Of a stretch of DNA of 64,000 bases, positions 47,047 to 58,617 are shown one piece after another (position 1 is the first letter of the stretch; each line of letters opens with the position of its first letter). The translations under genes were made by a program, and so were the position numbers. Under the pieces are notes generated by a model. The model was not told the origin of the DNA and did not search any database. It was given only the letters and a program-made list of their open reading frames with translations. This stretch comes from Halicephalobus mephisto (taxonomy: Eukaryota > Nematoda > Chromadorea > Rhabditida > Panagrolaimidae): NCBI GenBank assembly GCA_009193035.1, contig SWDT01000145.1, positions 28,830-92,829 on the forward strand, written 5' to 3'.

Positions 47047-47619
47047 ATTCTTTTTGAACATTTCGAGGAAACGGTTTCTTTGAGCTTTCGTCAACTTTAT
47101 TACCGATAATTCTCTTCTACTCCGCTCATCCGAACTTGGTCTCCATTTTTTCATGAATTTTTAATTCATCGAATGTTGTTAATAAATGTGCTGATATGAA
47201 CCCATGGAACAGAGTTCAAATGGTCCAAGGATCTACACAAAGTTCACGTTACTTCATAATTAACTTTAGTCTCGAAAATTAATTAACCTACAAAAAATTT
47301 TAGTTGAAGTTCAATCCGAATCTCGTTATTAACCAACTCCACGCGAGTTCTCTTGTTCTTTTGACTTTTTTGAATAAGAATAAAATACAATTAATCATCC
47401 CAATACAGTAGGAACCTACATCTCTAAATTCATAAGGAGGATTTGTCACTAAAGAGAACTTCTGTTTCTCACAGTGACGCCGTCTCGAAGGAGAAATGTT
47501 TCCTTTATTGCAACACATATAATTTCTTTCACTTGCAGTAAACAGGAACTTTATTTGAGAACGAAAAATATGTAATTTATCCAAAAGGAACAAGAGTCAC
47601 GGATTTTCTTGATTATCGT

Positions 47620-49085
47620 TTAGGTTGAATGGTGACCACAATAGTGGTAGTCTTTATGTTCCGGAACGTAGTGTGTTCGCATCCATAAAATGCAGTGAAC
47701 TGTTGTCGGAAAGTTGGGCTACAGAATCATTAGTTAATTAACTTTATTTCAGAACATCCTTACCTCACTATGAAGAGAACTATAATCGACGGGTAAGTGT
47801 GTAATGCGTAAACCACGATGCTCATTGAATATAATTTGTTACCGATCTCTGAAGATTCGTCATAGAAAAGCCCACCGAAGTAACATAGTAAATAATAGAA
47901 GATAATAAGAATTGACGAACTTATAACTTGCCAAACAAGCCTTCTTTCTACTTTTTTAAACCCAGAGGATGAAACGGATTGTTTCCGAGAGAACCAAATC
48001 CCGACACATATGGCGATCGATCAGAGTGAGAATAAGGAGAGGCAAATTGATACTTATGGTAAAGATATAGTATTCATTAATTATCAACATGCAGTGAGGT
48101 AGCCACACGTCAGTGAAACAAGGACTGAATAAGTACTTGTGGCCGATGATGCACGGAGCAGCGATGAAAAGAGGTATGATGATGTAAAGAGGATAGCCTT
48201 CCCAGATCTGAAATTACCTCGACGTAAATCCTACAACTTGCTGAACACAAAGCGACATAAGTCGAACTTAGTTTTGTGTGAAGATTTTGCAATTAATGTT
48301 TTGAGTGCACACTGTACTTATGTGGATCAAGGGACTTCTAGATGGGGATTACGTGAATATAATACTCTAGCCATCTTTAAGAGTAATTAGACATATATAT
48401 AGTATCTATAGATGGTGGAGAGATCTCAACTAATAGCACAGTAGCTTACTGAACTCAAGTTGTTTGGAAATTTTGTCAACATTCTTTTATTATTATTTCA
48501 TTAATCATATATTGCATATAATCAGATATGATAGCATCCAAAAATTACAAAATACTTTTTCATTCACTCTTCATACAATTTTCACCAAAGTCAATTTATC
48601 CGACATCTAGAAAGTCTCGAAAATCACTCCCCACTAGATGTCGTCCGTACTATTTTTAGAAAAACGTTTTTAAGGTATTTATCAAAAAGTCCGATCCTCA
48701 CCTTGTTGTGCAGAACAGGAAACACTAATGCTGTGCATCTGTTCATACTCATCAGGACTGACAACATCCCTATATGGAAATACACATACAATGAAGCAAG
48801 TATTGAAATGGTGCTAAAAGTAGTGAGGTAAGCAGGATCGACAAATTCACGGTTGATCAGAATTCCACTCGAAATAACATCGACAACGTATCCGACTACA
48901 GTAATCTTGAAATAGGCTGAATTGAGATCGTTTTTCTTGGAAGTGAAGAAAACGTTAGCGCAGAAGAAAATAATTAATATCAACTCCGCAATACATCCGA
49001 TGCCAAGGGCAGTACGACCCAAATAGAAAACAGCATCATGATCGAATACCGGTTGAGGGTTGATCGGGAGATTTGTGGAGTTCAT
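47620..49085 (-). pseudogene. Serpentine chemoreceptor, copy A (Srg/Srv-like, frameshifted)
   Basis: Exons 49085-48702, 48207-47769 and 47718-47620. Exon 1 gives TM1-TM3: AELILIIFFCANVFF, LNSAYFKITVVGYVVDVISS and IGMLSVLMSMNRCTALVFP. The words LNSAYFKI, D in TM2 and MNRCTALVFP fit the Srg superfamily (Srv/Sru-like). Exon 2 encodes TM4-TM6 (IWEGYPLYIIIPLFIAAPCI) but contains ATCGATCG where copy B has a single ATC, a 4-bp tandem duplication that shifts frame within LILTLI. With the 4 bp discounted all phases close and TM7 follows to a stop at 47620. Probably a recent pseudogene or a variant allele. Confidence 0.7.
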
Positions 49086-50107
49086 GATGAAAATCTTCTT
49101 GAGTTCATGATGAAAATACTTCTTAATATAGAAGTTACAAAGTTATTGCTCGCAGAACTGTGATTTCATACAACACTAATTATCGTTAATGTTTTGATTA
49201 CACTGAAAATGAATTAATCAATTATATTATTCGCTAATCAAAACTAAGGTTATTTGGTCAAGAATATTTAGGTCCGTTTTTCTCTGAAATATGGATTTTT
49301 TAAGTGAAAGCTTATATTTATTCTCATATAGAAATTACCAACTAGAGCTTACACGCTTACAATCGCGGTTCTAATATTGAACTTCAATACATTATTGTGG
49401 ATATCGTACTTCCCAATATATTCATAATGAAGTTCTGTCAGAATGATACCCTAAGGAACCACAATGGAAATTCTCTCCACACGCTATTCATGTAGAAAAC
49501 AGAAAGCAGATTTACTTTCTAAACAGTCTGGAACCGTCCAACAAGGAACTCATTCGACTACAATTTAACACGATATCCAATAAAGGAAATATGACGACAT
49601 TCGAAGGCATACGGCACTTTCTGAGTAAATATTTGGCTTAAAGTGTCCCGGTTTCTGATCCTTTTAGTTACTGACAGAATAGGAAACTATTTAAAGATTT
49701 TCTCAGAGAATTGAACCAATATCTAGAGCTGCCTACGAAGAGTGATTAAATTGCCAACTCTACTGATCGAGTACGGCAATGTTTGCTAGTCTTTATACTT
49801 CGTTAAATTTTCTACACTTCTTGACTTTTTCAAAAAGATATAGATGAAAATGCATTTAATCAGACCTCCAAATCAAAGAGTATCGGAGGAAAGCAATCAT
49901 TAAAATCACATTTCTTCTCAAAAGTTTCAATACACAATTCAGTTCTAAATTCTGAGTGCCAATTCATTTTATGATGTCAACTAAATATTTGAACCGCCAA
50001 AGATATTCGCTCTAGAACACTCTTAGAAAGATAAATTGTGGGAGTATTTCGACTCTCTCCAATCATTATTTAGAATGAGTGGAGTTTAAATGCCCTGAGG
50101 GCACGTC
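49086..50107. other. Region between chemoreceptor copy A and 5S copy 2
   Basis: 49455-49640 (plus) is an open frame of about 60 codons with coding-like composition (PQWKFSPHAIHVENRKQIYF, then MTTFEGIRHFLSKYLA). It has no start and no flanking exons and may be an exon fragment of an unrecognised gene. The remainder is featureless. Confidence 0.35.
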
Positions 50108-50225
50108 GGTAGCGGTCAAACCATTGTGAAGACACGCCATCCCGTTCGATCTGGCCAGTGAAACGCGATAGGGCTCGATTAGTACTTGGATCGGAGACGT
50201 CCTGGGAATCCCCGGTGCTGCTACC
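50108..50225 (+). rRNA. 5S rRNA gene, copy 2
   Basis: 118 nt, nearly identical to copy 3 over the whole gene, with CACGCCATCCCGTTCGATCT, TTAGTACTTGGATCGGAGAC and paired GGTAGC/GCTACC ends. It has the same leader (TTTAAATGCCCTGAGG) and 3' flank (ATTCTTTTTGAACATTTCGA) as copy 1. Start-to-start distance from copy 1 is 3179 bp. Confidence 0.87.
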
Positions 50226-50809
50226 ATTCTTTTTGAACATTTCGAGAAAACGATTTCTTTGAGCTTTCCTCAACTTCATTACCGATAATTCTCTTCTACT
50301 CCACTCGTCCAAACTTGGTCTCCATCTTTTCAGAAGTTTTTAATTCACCGAATGTTGTTAATAAATGTGCTGATATGAACCCATGGAACAGAGTTCAAAT
50401 GGTCCAAGGATCTAGACAAAGTTCAAGTTACTTCCCAATTAGCTTTAGTCTCGAAAATTAATTAACCTACAAAAACTTTAGTTGAAGTTCAATCCAAATC
50501 TCGTTATTAATCAACTCCACGCGAGTTCTCTTGTCCTTTTAACTACTTTTCAAGGAAAATAATATGTAGTTAATAATTGTGAATATAGTAAAAACTTAGT
50601 TCTCAAATTCATAAGTAGGATTTGTCACCAAAAGAAAGATTTTATTTACTACAGTGACGACATCACTCCGAATAAGGAATATTTCTTTTACGCGGAATAT
50701 GTATTGTTGCTTTCCCCACAGTAAACTTAGGAATTTTTATCTCATGAAAAATCTCTAACTGTATCCAAAAATAAGCAATGTAAACCACAGATTTTCTTGA
50801 TTACCGTTT

Positions 50810-52409
50810 ACCTTGAATACCAATCACGGCAGTAGCGATCTTTTTGTTCCGGAAAGTGGTGCTTTTACATCCATAAAACGTAGTGAATTGTCTCCGGAAA
50901 GTCTTACTGCAGAATCAAAAGTTAACATTATTCTACTTCAGAACGTCCTTACCTCACTACAAACAAAATTACAATTGATGGATGGTTGTGAAAGGTGTAA
51001 ATCATCACGCTTATTGAATACAGTTCAGTACTGAACTCCGGAGATTGGTCATAGAAAACTCCACCGAGATAATATAACACATTAGCAAATCAGAAAAGTG
51101 GACGAGCTTATAGTTTGCCAGACAATCGTTTTTCTGCTTTTTTAAAATCAGCGAGTGAAGTTTGTTTTCGAGAGAACCAAACCCCGACAAATACGGTGAT
51201 TAAGGTGAGACACAGCAGAGGCAAATTGATACATATAATACGGAAATAACATTCAATAATAAACAATGCACAATGCACATTTAGGTTTCCAGAAGTCAGC
51301 CACACAAGGATCGAATAAGTACTTGTGGCCAATGATAAACGGAGCAGTGATGAAAAGAAGTATAATGATGTAAAACGGATAACCCTCCCAGATCTGAAAA
51401 GTTACCTTGAATAATTTTTCAATGCACAAGATATTTCATAAGAAACTCCGAATTTGAAATTTCCTTTGTTCTACGAATACTATACCAATTTCCATAATTC
51501 GTTTTTGCTCGATTTTAACAAGCATGTTATGATAAAAAGCAAAAAGAAATATTGTTAGGAAATTATTTAAACAGCGATAATTCAATGTCATATTTCAGGA
51601 TTTTATCCTATTTCGTAATTAAATATTTGGGAGTAAATTTGAATTTAATAGATTTAGAGACCTCTAAATTGGGGTTACGTGAGAGCATAAGAACCTTCAT
51701 TTGTTCTCAAAAGTGGAGAGCTCTGTATCCAAATACTCATGGATATTGAAGAGATCATTGAGAACACTACAGTAATCCTCGGAAACAGATTGTTCTGTTC
51801 GTTTAAGAAATGTCATAGATAATATCTATTATTATTCTAATTGATCAGTCATGAATAGTACCCACAGAAAATTTACAAAACTACTTTTTATAGTCACTAT
51901 TTACAATTTGTACTGGAATTTGTCATTCGGTGACAATGTTTAGGAAATTGGGTCTTCTTGGATGTTATCCATTTCGCTTTTAGAAAGACTTTTTACAAGT
52001 CTTCATTGGAAAGTCCGATCCTCACCTTTTTGTGAATAACAGGGAACGCCAATGTTGTGCATCTATTCACACCCATCAGCGCTAACAACCACCCCAAATG
52101 AAGATCTGAGTACACTATAGTAAACATAGAAATATTACTGTAAGTAGTGACGTAGGCAGGGTCGACAAAGTCGCTAATGACCAGACTTCCACTCGAAATA
52201 ACGTCGAGAATGTATCCGATTACGGTAATCTTGAAATAAGCTGAATTGAGATAGTTTTTCTTGGCAGTGAAGAACACATTGGCACAGAAGAAAACGATTA
52301 GTATTAACTCCGTGATGCATCCAGCAGCAAGGGCAGTACGACCCAAATAGAAAACAACATCGCGATCGAATACTGGTTCATCGTCATGTGGGAGATTTGT
52401 GGAGTTCAT
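50810..52409 (-). pseudogene. Serpentine chemoreceptor, copy B (frameshifted)
   Basis: Paralogue of copy A in the next 5S unit. Exon 1 is 52409-52026 (128 codons, same length as copy A): MNSTNLPHDDEPVFDRDVVF, LNSAYFKITVIGYILDVISS, MGVNRCTTLAFPVIHKK. Exon 2 starts at 51393 (IWEGYPFYIIILLFITAPFI). It is broken by a 7-bp tandem duplication (gcattgt twice, about 51265) and by a 1-bp loss near 51122 relative to copy A. The 3' exon (about 50815-50945) is further degraded. The breaks differ from those in copy A, so the two decayed independently. Confidence 0.7.
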
Positions 52410-53370
52410 GGCAGAAACACTTTTTAATGTAGAAGTTACAAAGCTATTATTCAGAGAACTGTGATTTCGCACGGCATTGTTTATTTGTGAACGTTCTTAT
52501 TACACTGAAAATGGACCAATTAATGACGACATTCACTAGTCAAAACTAAGGTTATTCGACTCGGCGTATTTAAGCCCGATTTGGTCACTGCAATATGGAG
52601 TTAGTTAGGCTAAAACTTTTATTTTTTCTATTTAAAAATTCCCAAAAAAACTAGTACATTTACAATGGCGATCTCGATGTTGAAATCTAATGGGTTATTG
52701 CCATTACTGTACTTCTTCGTATTTTATTTACATAAGTTTACATGAGAACAATTCATCAAAAAACTATGATATAAACAGATCTCATACAACACTGCCGACG
52801 GCAACAAATGAGAAGAAGTGAGGAAATATCTCTCTATGATTTAGCTATTTACATTGCAAATTTAAGTAAGCAAAAGCACTTCAATGAGATTACCGTTTCC
52901 CGAGACTACAGATTTGGCTACAAACGAATTAAATTTGTCACATGTTTGAGTTACGCCCAGTCCTTGAAGGCCAGTCTCTCCTAATTTTTGATCGTGAACT
53001 ACAACAAGCTCGAAGTCAGGAGAAAACCTTGAATTCGAGGTTCTCAACTGTGGATGAGTTGCCAAGGAACAGCCATGAATACATTCATGGCAAATATTAT
53101 TCTATGAAGATTTATATGGATGTTCTTTGTGAAAACTGAAAATCAACAAAAACCGTTTTTTAATAGAGAAAGTACTGGTTGACTTCTCGAGATAGCCCGT
53201 TTGATCTTTATGGAACAACAAACTCTGTTTGTGGTTGGATACAAAAGAAACATCGACTGGAGTTCTGTTAATCTGTCTGGTTACAAGCGACCAAGCACCT
53301 CACATTTCGTAGATGTCAGGCCAGATTGCATGAATTTTTCAATTTCTGCTTAATATTGGAGGGAACGAAA
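52410..53370. other. Region between chemoreceptor copy B and 5S copy 3
   Basis: The first 200 bp resemble the flank of copy A (part of the 3.2-kb unit). The ORF at 52942-53139 (plus) has no family features. Nothing else is recognised. Confidence 0.45.
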
Positions 53371-53393
53371 TTTAGATGCCCTGAGGGGATGTC

Positions 53394-53511
53394 GGTAGCG
53401 GTCAGACCATTGTGAAGACACGCCATCCCGTTCGATCTGGCCAGTGAAACGCGATAGGGCTGGGTTAGTACTTGGATCGGAGACGTCCTGGGAATCCCCG
53501 GTGCTGCTACC
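53394..53511 (+). rRNA. 5S rRNA gene, copy 3
   Basis: 118 nt with the same core and paired ends as copies 1 and 2. The gene end GCTACC is followed at once by TTTTT, a better-placed Pol III terminator than in the other copies. The 3' flank differs completely from copies 1 and 2, so the 3.2-kb duplication unit stops here. Start-to-start distance from copy 2 is 3286 bp. Confidence 0.87.
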
Positions 53512-54868
53512 TTTTTCGCCAGAACGAAATTTTTATTTTCTTAATATGAAGAATTTCTGGACCGATAAAAGTATTCGCTCTAAAGGTGCTTCGAAAAAGT
53601 AGACCTATCATCTAAAAACAAAATATGTAACTCCTCTGGATGAAGAAAACCATACTCCGACTGATGAAGTTGATAGAAAAGTTTTGGATATTCATACAAG
53701 AGAGTGAAAACTGGAATCTGAATGTCCTCAGAACCATGCTGAATACAACCAACTCAAAGGAGAACTAGAAAAGTATTCATTCTGGAATTCACCGTCAAAT
53801 TGAAAAATATGAGGATCAGAACTCTTGGAACGACAGTGGTTAATTTCATGAAAAAGAACTAAGAAATTTATTGTTTGTATGAATTCTAGAACTAGTTTGG
53901 AAAAGTTTGCGTTTGCAGAGGATCAAGAGATTGTTGAGGTGATTCCGCTGATTCGGAATCGGACTTTAAATTCACAAGATTCGACTTGAATCGAATAAGT
54001 AACGCGAAGAGGAGAAATTTCGGAGAATCGACAGCTCTGGTTATGAGTGTATTGCCATGGGAGAAGGAACTCTGACCAGGGCGGATTACCTAGAAGGAGA
54101 AATACCTTGGGGATACTTTTGCGACAACAAATATTTTCCACTCATTAAAAATCTCTAAAATGACATCACAGTTCCAAGTGTCTGTCTGAAAAAGAGTAGA
54201 AAACCATGAGAAAATGGAGGAAATTCTTTAATCATATGAGATATCCTGAAAGAAGGAGGAAATCTCAAATGTTTCTTCTCAGACCCAATCATTTGGGTTA
54301 TGTCACAACAAATACGAGGGAAATTTAACTTCTAAAAGCTTCAGTGTAAATTTCGATGAAAATGAGAAGAATGAAATCTTAACAAAGAGGAAATCGAAGA
54401 ATTCTGCCCAATTGTCGATATTTCACGGATTATCCAAAATTTATTATTACTGTAAATTCAACAAAGAAATTCCTGAAGAACCTATTTAGTTTTTTAAATC
54501 TCTGCTTTCAGATTCAAGATGTTTTCCCATGGTTTTTGGCAAAACTCCATCGATTTGACCAAAACCAAAGTTCGCATCAGTCCTCTCAATGAAGTTTTAA
54601 ATTTATTTGTTTCAAAAAAGAAACGGGGTCCACAACCTTCCATGCTCTAAACCCTACTATTCGTTCAAATGAAACACTGTCTTTCTGGTAAAATTGACTT
54701 CAATGAATGAATTTAATTTATTCTCATTACAAATTTTGACTTGAGTCAATTGAAAAGTAATTTCTTCAATGGTCTGTTAAACAATTCCGTATGAGCTTCA
54801 GCGTTTTACAAGGGTCGGTGTCTACACAACTTTCTCCAGGATAACCCTAACGAGATTGTCATTTCCTT
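53512..54868. other. Gene-poor region after 5S copy 3
   Basis: An open frame at about 54038-54160 (plus) reads GEGTLTRADYLEGEIPWGYF then CDNKYFPLIKNL-stop, coding-like but without start or known family. The 72-aa minus ORF over it is probably its shadow. Nothing else is seen. Confidence 0.35.
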
Positions 54869-55600
54869 TTAATATGATATCACCGGCCAGAGGAACATTT
54901 TTACCGACATTTTTTCCTTGGCTTTTTTCTGAAGTACAGCCAGAATTAAGGTGAGAGTGCTGTCTTTCGATTCAGGAAGCGGAGGTATCTGAATGTTTGA
55001 ATCCGACTGACTTATCTTACCCGAAACAGGATTCCCAGGATCATTATATTTCTGTAGCCTTTCTTTTCGTCCTTCTGGACATCTGAAACATGTCAGCAGT
55101 TGTGGGTTAAAACGCTTGTTTCCCCAAGAACATGACAGGAAGATTTGTCCCACAAATTTCCCTCGAACGAAATCCCCACATTTTGTACAGATCCACTTTC
55201 TCAAGTTCGAAGAACAGTTTTGAGGGCATTCAATTTACAGTAACAGTAAATCTTTCTCTATTTGATTCCTTTCGTAGAAGCCATGTCGATGAATCCTAAT
55301 TGTACCCCTCCAGGATCCTTATCGGTGGCCACAATCAACTCAGTTACATCATTTGAGATTATGACGTCCGTATTTTTGAGCTTCTCGACAAGGGATCTGG
55401 TTTCGTTAGTAGCTACCATAACTGAGTCCATACAACTGTACCAGCGTCCATTGACTTGTACCAAGGACCACTTCTTCAATGGGTAAAGACACAGTTTAAT
55501 TTCTTCCCAGGAAAGAAATTCCTTCTGAATTCCATCAAGTCCCCCAGAGTCATGTTTTCACAATGCACCCTGTGTTGAAGAAACTCTTTCTCTGTTATCT
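54869..55600 (-). pseudogene. Orphan family, copy C (zinc-ribbon-like tail, broken)
   Basis: On the minus strand, 55479-55258 reads KKWSLVQVNGRWYSCMDSVM to DVTELIVATDKDPGG and stops. 55204-54869 reads LRKWICTKCGDFVRGKFVGQ, then FLSCSWG and LLTCFRCPEG, a Cys-rich tail like copy D. Stops and a frame change separate the two parts (IECPQNC lies just after an in-frame TAA). Upstream, about 55560-55520 resembles the MTLGxLxxF part of copy B joined directly to the later part, so an internal segment is deleted. Head to head with copy D. Confidence 0.65.
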
Positions 55601-56180
55601 TGACTACAAAAGGTATTGATTAAAGTATTTGGGCACCATCGACGAAGGCCAGTTTCTTCCTGGGAATTGGAAGGAGTTCCAACCGCATCTTCGTCAATTG
55701 AATAAATGGTCTCCGGTGCAGGTCAACGGGCACTGGTATAGCTGTGTGAGTGCTACTGTTTTCACGAATGAGAAAGGCAGAAATATTGCAGATCAGCTCC
55801 GGAAGATTACAAAATGGCAAAACGTCAATTCCATAACTTCGGACAATGTGACTGAGCCAGTTATTGTCACAGAAGGTAATCATCGCGTCGCTAAATTTGG
55901 GTTCATCGGCATATCTGCTCCCGATGAAAGTGAAAACAGAGAAATTTTGCTATTGATCGAAATAGAATGCCCTCAAAACTGTTCGAATGATTTGAGGAAG
56001 TGGATCTGTACTACATGTGGGGACTTTGTTCAGATAAAAATGACGAAACAAGTGTTCTTATTTTGCTCCTGTGGGAAGAAAAAATTTGATGATGAGCTAT
56101 TGACGTGTCCCCAATGTTCAAGAACTTCAAAGAGAAGAATCCTGAGAATGTGGCGACACAGATACTGCTATCTTAGTTAA
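55543..56180 (+). pseudogene. Orphan family, copy D (best-preserved C-terminal half)
   Basis: An open frame of 183 codons from 55629 reads GQFLPGNWKEFQPHLRQLNK, then WSPVQVNGHWYSC and DNVTEPVIVTEG. A Cys cluster IECPQNC...WICTTCGDFV...FLFCSCGKKKF...LLTCPQC follows, resembling a zinc ribbon or treble clef (CxxC, CxC, CxxC). Homology to copy B continues upstream (PVLKKLFLCYLDYKRY) to about 55543 but is cut by an in-frame TGA at 55617-55619. Either the gene starts at GTIDEGQF (a non-ATG start) or it is 5'-truncated and broken. No function recognised. Confidence 0.6.
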
Positions 56181-57462
56181 AACAAATGACAAGCATTCGA
56201 CTGCCTCGACATCTTTTGTTGTTGAACCGAATCGTAAAGATTTTGCTTTAATTTTGACTAAATTTGAAAAACACTGGAATAAAATGATTTCCTTTCTTTG
56301 CAATGAAATCAATCTTGTCTATAGTTTTTGATGACGTTAGAGGAAGTCCTGTAGACTCCGAACCTAGATGGAAATACAAAGAACCTCAGAGAATCATTTA
56401 AACCAAAATCAAGAAAATTAGTTTTTAGTCAACTTTAACTGGTATTTGGTAATTTACAGGTTATACCTTAATTTTAATTAAAACCTCCTTCCATAAATCA
56501 TCAAATGCTGTGCTTATTTCAGAAGATAGCAATCCTGGAGTTTAAGTAAAGTTCAGACATTCATAGAAAAACACTTTTCTACTGACTCGTAAGAAATAGT
56601 AGTTTTTACAAAGTTTAAGCTAGTAAAATTGTGAAGAACTATTATATTAATTTACTGATGAATTTAATACAACCGACGTAAAAGCTCTGATAAAATTGTG
56701 AACTTGTTGGGGACGTTCACTATAAACATAATTCGGATCACTTTCCAATTTTATTCGAAAGGCCGCGAAATTGGCATTTTATTTCCACATCTGTCGCTGC
56801 ACAGATTTTGAATTTTCATAATATTCTCGATATGTTCTCAAAATGAATTATCTAAGAAATTTCTAACTAACTGTTAATTAGTGTTGTCGCAAAGGATATA
56901 TCAATAAGAATATCATTTTTCCAATGTTAAATCAAGGATACATAACACTATTATCTACGTTAAAAACCCGTTATGTAGTTTGCACTGATAAAGGTATTAT
57001 TATTAATATATTCAACACCAACAAAGAAGAGACAAATTGTTCCAAACCCTTTTTCATGGGAATTACTGTCCATTGAATTGTATTATCAATAAAATCACAT
57101 ATTCGGAAATTTCTTTATTAACAGTAAAGACTATCAAGAAGTTGCCCTAGTAATCGTTAGAAGTCTAGAGAATTTTGGAAGTGAATCAATTCGGAAATAT
57201 CCGACAGTCCTCATATACATTAATTATACAAATTTAAGCCTTTTAGACCGAGTAAAAAATTCCTTAGTTTCGACCACATTCAAGCTTTAAAACCAGTCCA
57301 CTCCAAATTAATTTTTTCAACGCCTATTCCCGGGAGTTGTAAAAGCTTCATGTGAAAATCAATCACTGTCATTTAGAATTATTCTCGTTTTATATATGCC
57401 GTTTATTAAAATAACTCATTATTTAGATAACATGTTTTCCATTCAAGACTAAGGTCCAACAA
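56181..57462. other. Intergenic region without recognised features
   Basis: No gene, tRNA or strong repeat is visible. The last 60 bp are the 3' flank of the cysteine protease. Confidence 0.5.
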
Positions 57463-58568
57463 TTAGGCAATGGTTGTGGCGATCAACTCATTTTCGATCC
57501 CACAGAGGTTCTTGCCTCTCTTGTAGTAGACGTATCCGTCGTCGCCCCAGCCCGTTCCCCAGCTGTTCTTTACGATCCAGTAATCGGGGGTGTATCCGAC
57601 AATGGTGACTTCATGGTAGCCATCTATATCATTACAGGACGAGACATCAAAGACTCCTCCAGTGTAGTACTGGAAGGCACTAGGGACACCGAAGTAGAAT
57701 CCAACAGGCCCATAGTAGTATATGTGATAGGGGATATCGGCTTCGGAGTCGATCAACCAGTAGTCGATGTTGTTATAGGTAGCTCCACTGGCGCTGAAAC
57801 AACTCCCAGAGTCAGCTTCGATGTAGGGGTAATTGGCTTCTAATGGCACTCCGAACTGCTGGATATGATCGATCGCGTAATCGAGCCATCCACCATTGCA
57901 GCCATAACTTTGGGTCTCGCAATCGACGAGACTCTGTTCAGAAAGGTCCAGAGACTGTTGCTCCCAAGAGAGGAGATTGGATTCAAATGCGGCGATGGCG
58001 GTGAACGCCCAACAACTACCGCATTGCTGAAATTCAGGAGGTTATACCAGATGAAAAAGAGTTTTATCATGAAATATTCTCGAAATGAATTTCAGATGTT
58101 TCAGAACTCCTCATAAAATTCCGATTTTCTCTATAAATTTACAAAGAAACAAACCCCTTGGTCTCTGACTGGAGTGACCCATCCGTAATCTCTGTAATCG
58201 TAAGAAGTCGGAATACTCTGTCTCTTGTGGCGAGGATGACGATCCGGCTTGGTTTTCGGGACCTTATTCTTGTTCTTCTGGGGGTCCATACTCTTCGGCA
58301 TCAGCATTGTTTGTTGGAATTCCTCAGGGGTCATAGCCGAGAACTTGTTGATACCGTACTGGCCTCCATGTCCCTTACCTTTGTTGAGGGCGTCGATGGC
58401 CTTGACATTGTCGTTGAAGATTTTCATCCGACGGTCGAACTCTCCTGTCTCATTACTATAATGGAGACGGTACTTATTCATGAAGCCCTTGAAGTCCTCC
58501 GTCTCCTTGTCCGTCCAAGCCTGGACGAAGCAAGCCAGAGAAATCAGAATCAGAACTCGGGAAATCAT
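57463..58568 (-). CDS. Papain-family (C1A) cysteine protease, cathepsin-L-like
   Basis: Secreted or lysosomal cysteine endopeptidase. Exons 58568-58155 and 58026-57463 give 325 aa. Signal peptide at residues 1-17 (ISRVLILISLACFVQA). The I29 propeptide has an ERFNIN-type spacing, EFDRRMKIFNDNVKAIDALN, and YGINKFSAMTPEEF. A basic linker KTKPDRHPRHKRQ precedes the mature start. The catalytic residues are Cys143 (QCGSCWAF), His276 (GYHEVTIVGY, Glu after His instead of the usual Ala) and Asn292 (YWIVKNSWGTGWGDDGY). The mature domain is typical in size. TATA box at 58607-58617. Exon 1 and upstream DNA are duplicated at 60540-62906. Confidence 0.94.
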
Positions 58569-58606
58569 TGAAGTGAAAGCTGTGATGACCTCCAAGTGGA
58601 TGAACG

Positions 58607-58617
58607 CTCTTATATAG
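58607..58617 (-). promoter_or_regulatory. TATA box of the cysteine protease gene
   Basis: CTATATAAGAG on the minus strand, about 40 bp upstream of the ATG. The same box is kept in the duplicate at 60988-60998. Confidence 0.6.

Noticed and set aside
46846..47154. 102-aa minus-strand ORF (and its 80-aa twin at 50070-50312)
   Set aside because: Both are antisense shadows of the 5S rRNA genes and their conserved flanks. Their similarity reflects RNA-gene conservation, not protein.
46880..53600. SL1/SL2 spliced-leader RNA gene linked to the 5S units
   Set aside because: I searched both strands by eye for an SL-like leader plus Sm site and saw none.
58158..58571. 137-aa plus-strand ORF (and 60521-60952)
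   Set aside because: Antisense shadow of cysteine protease exon 1.
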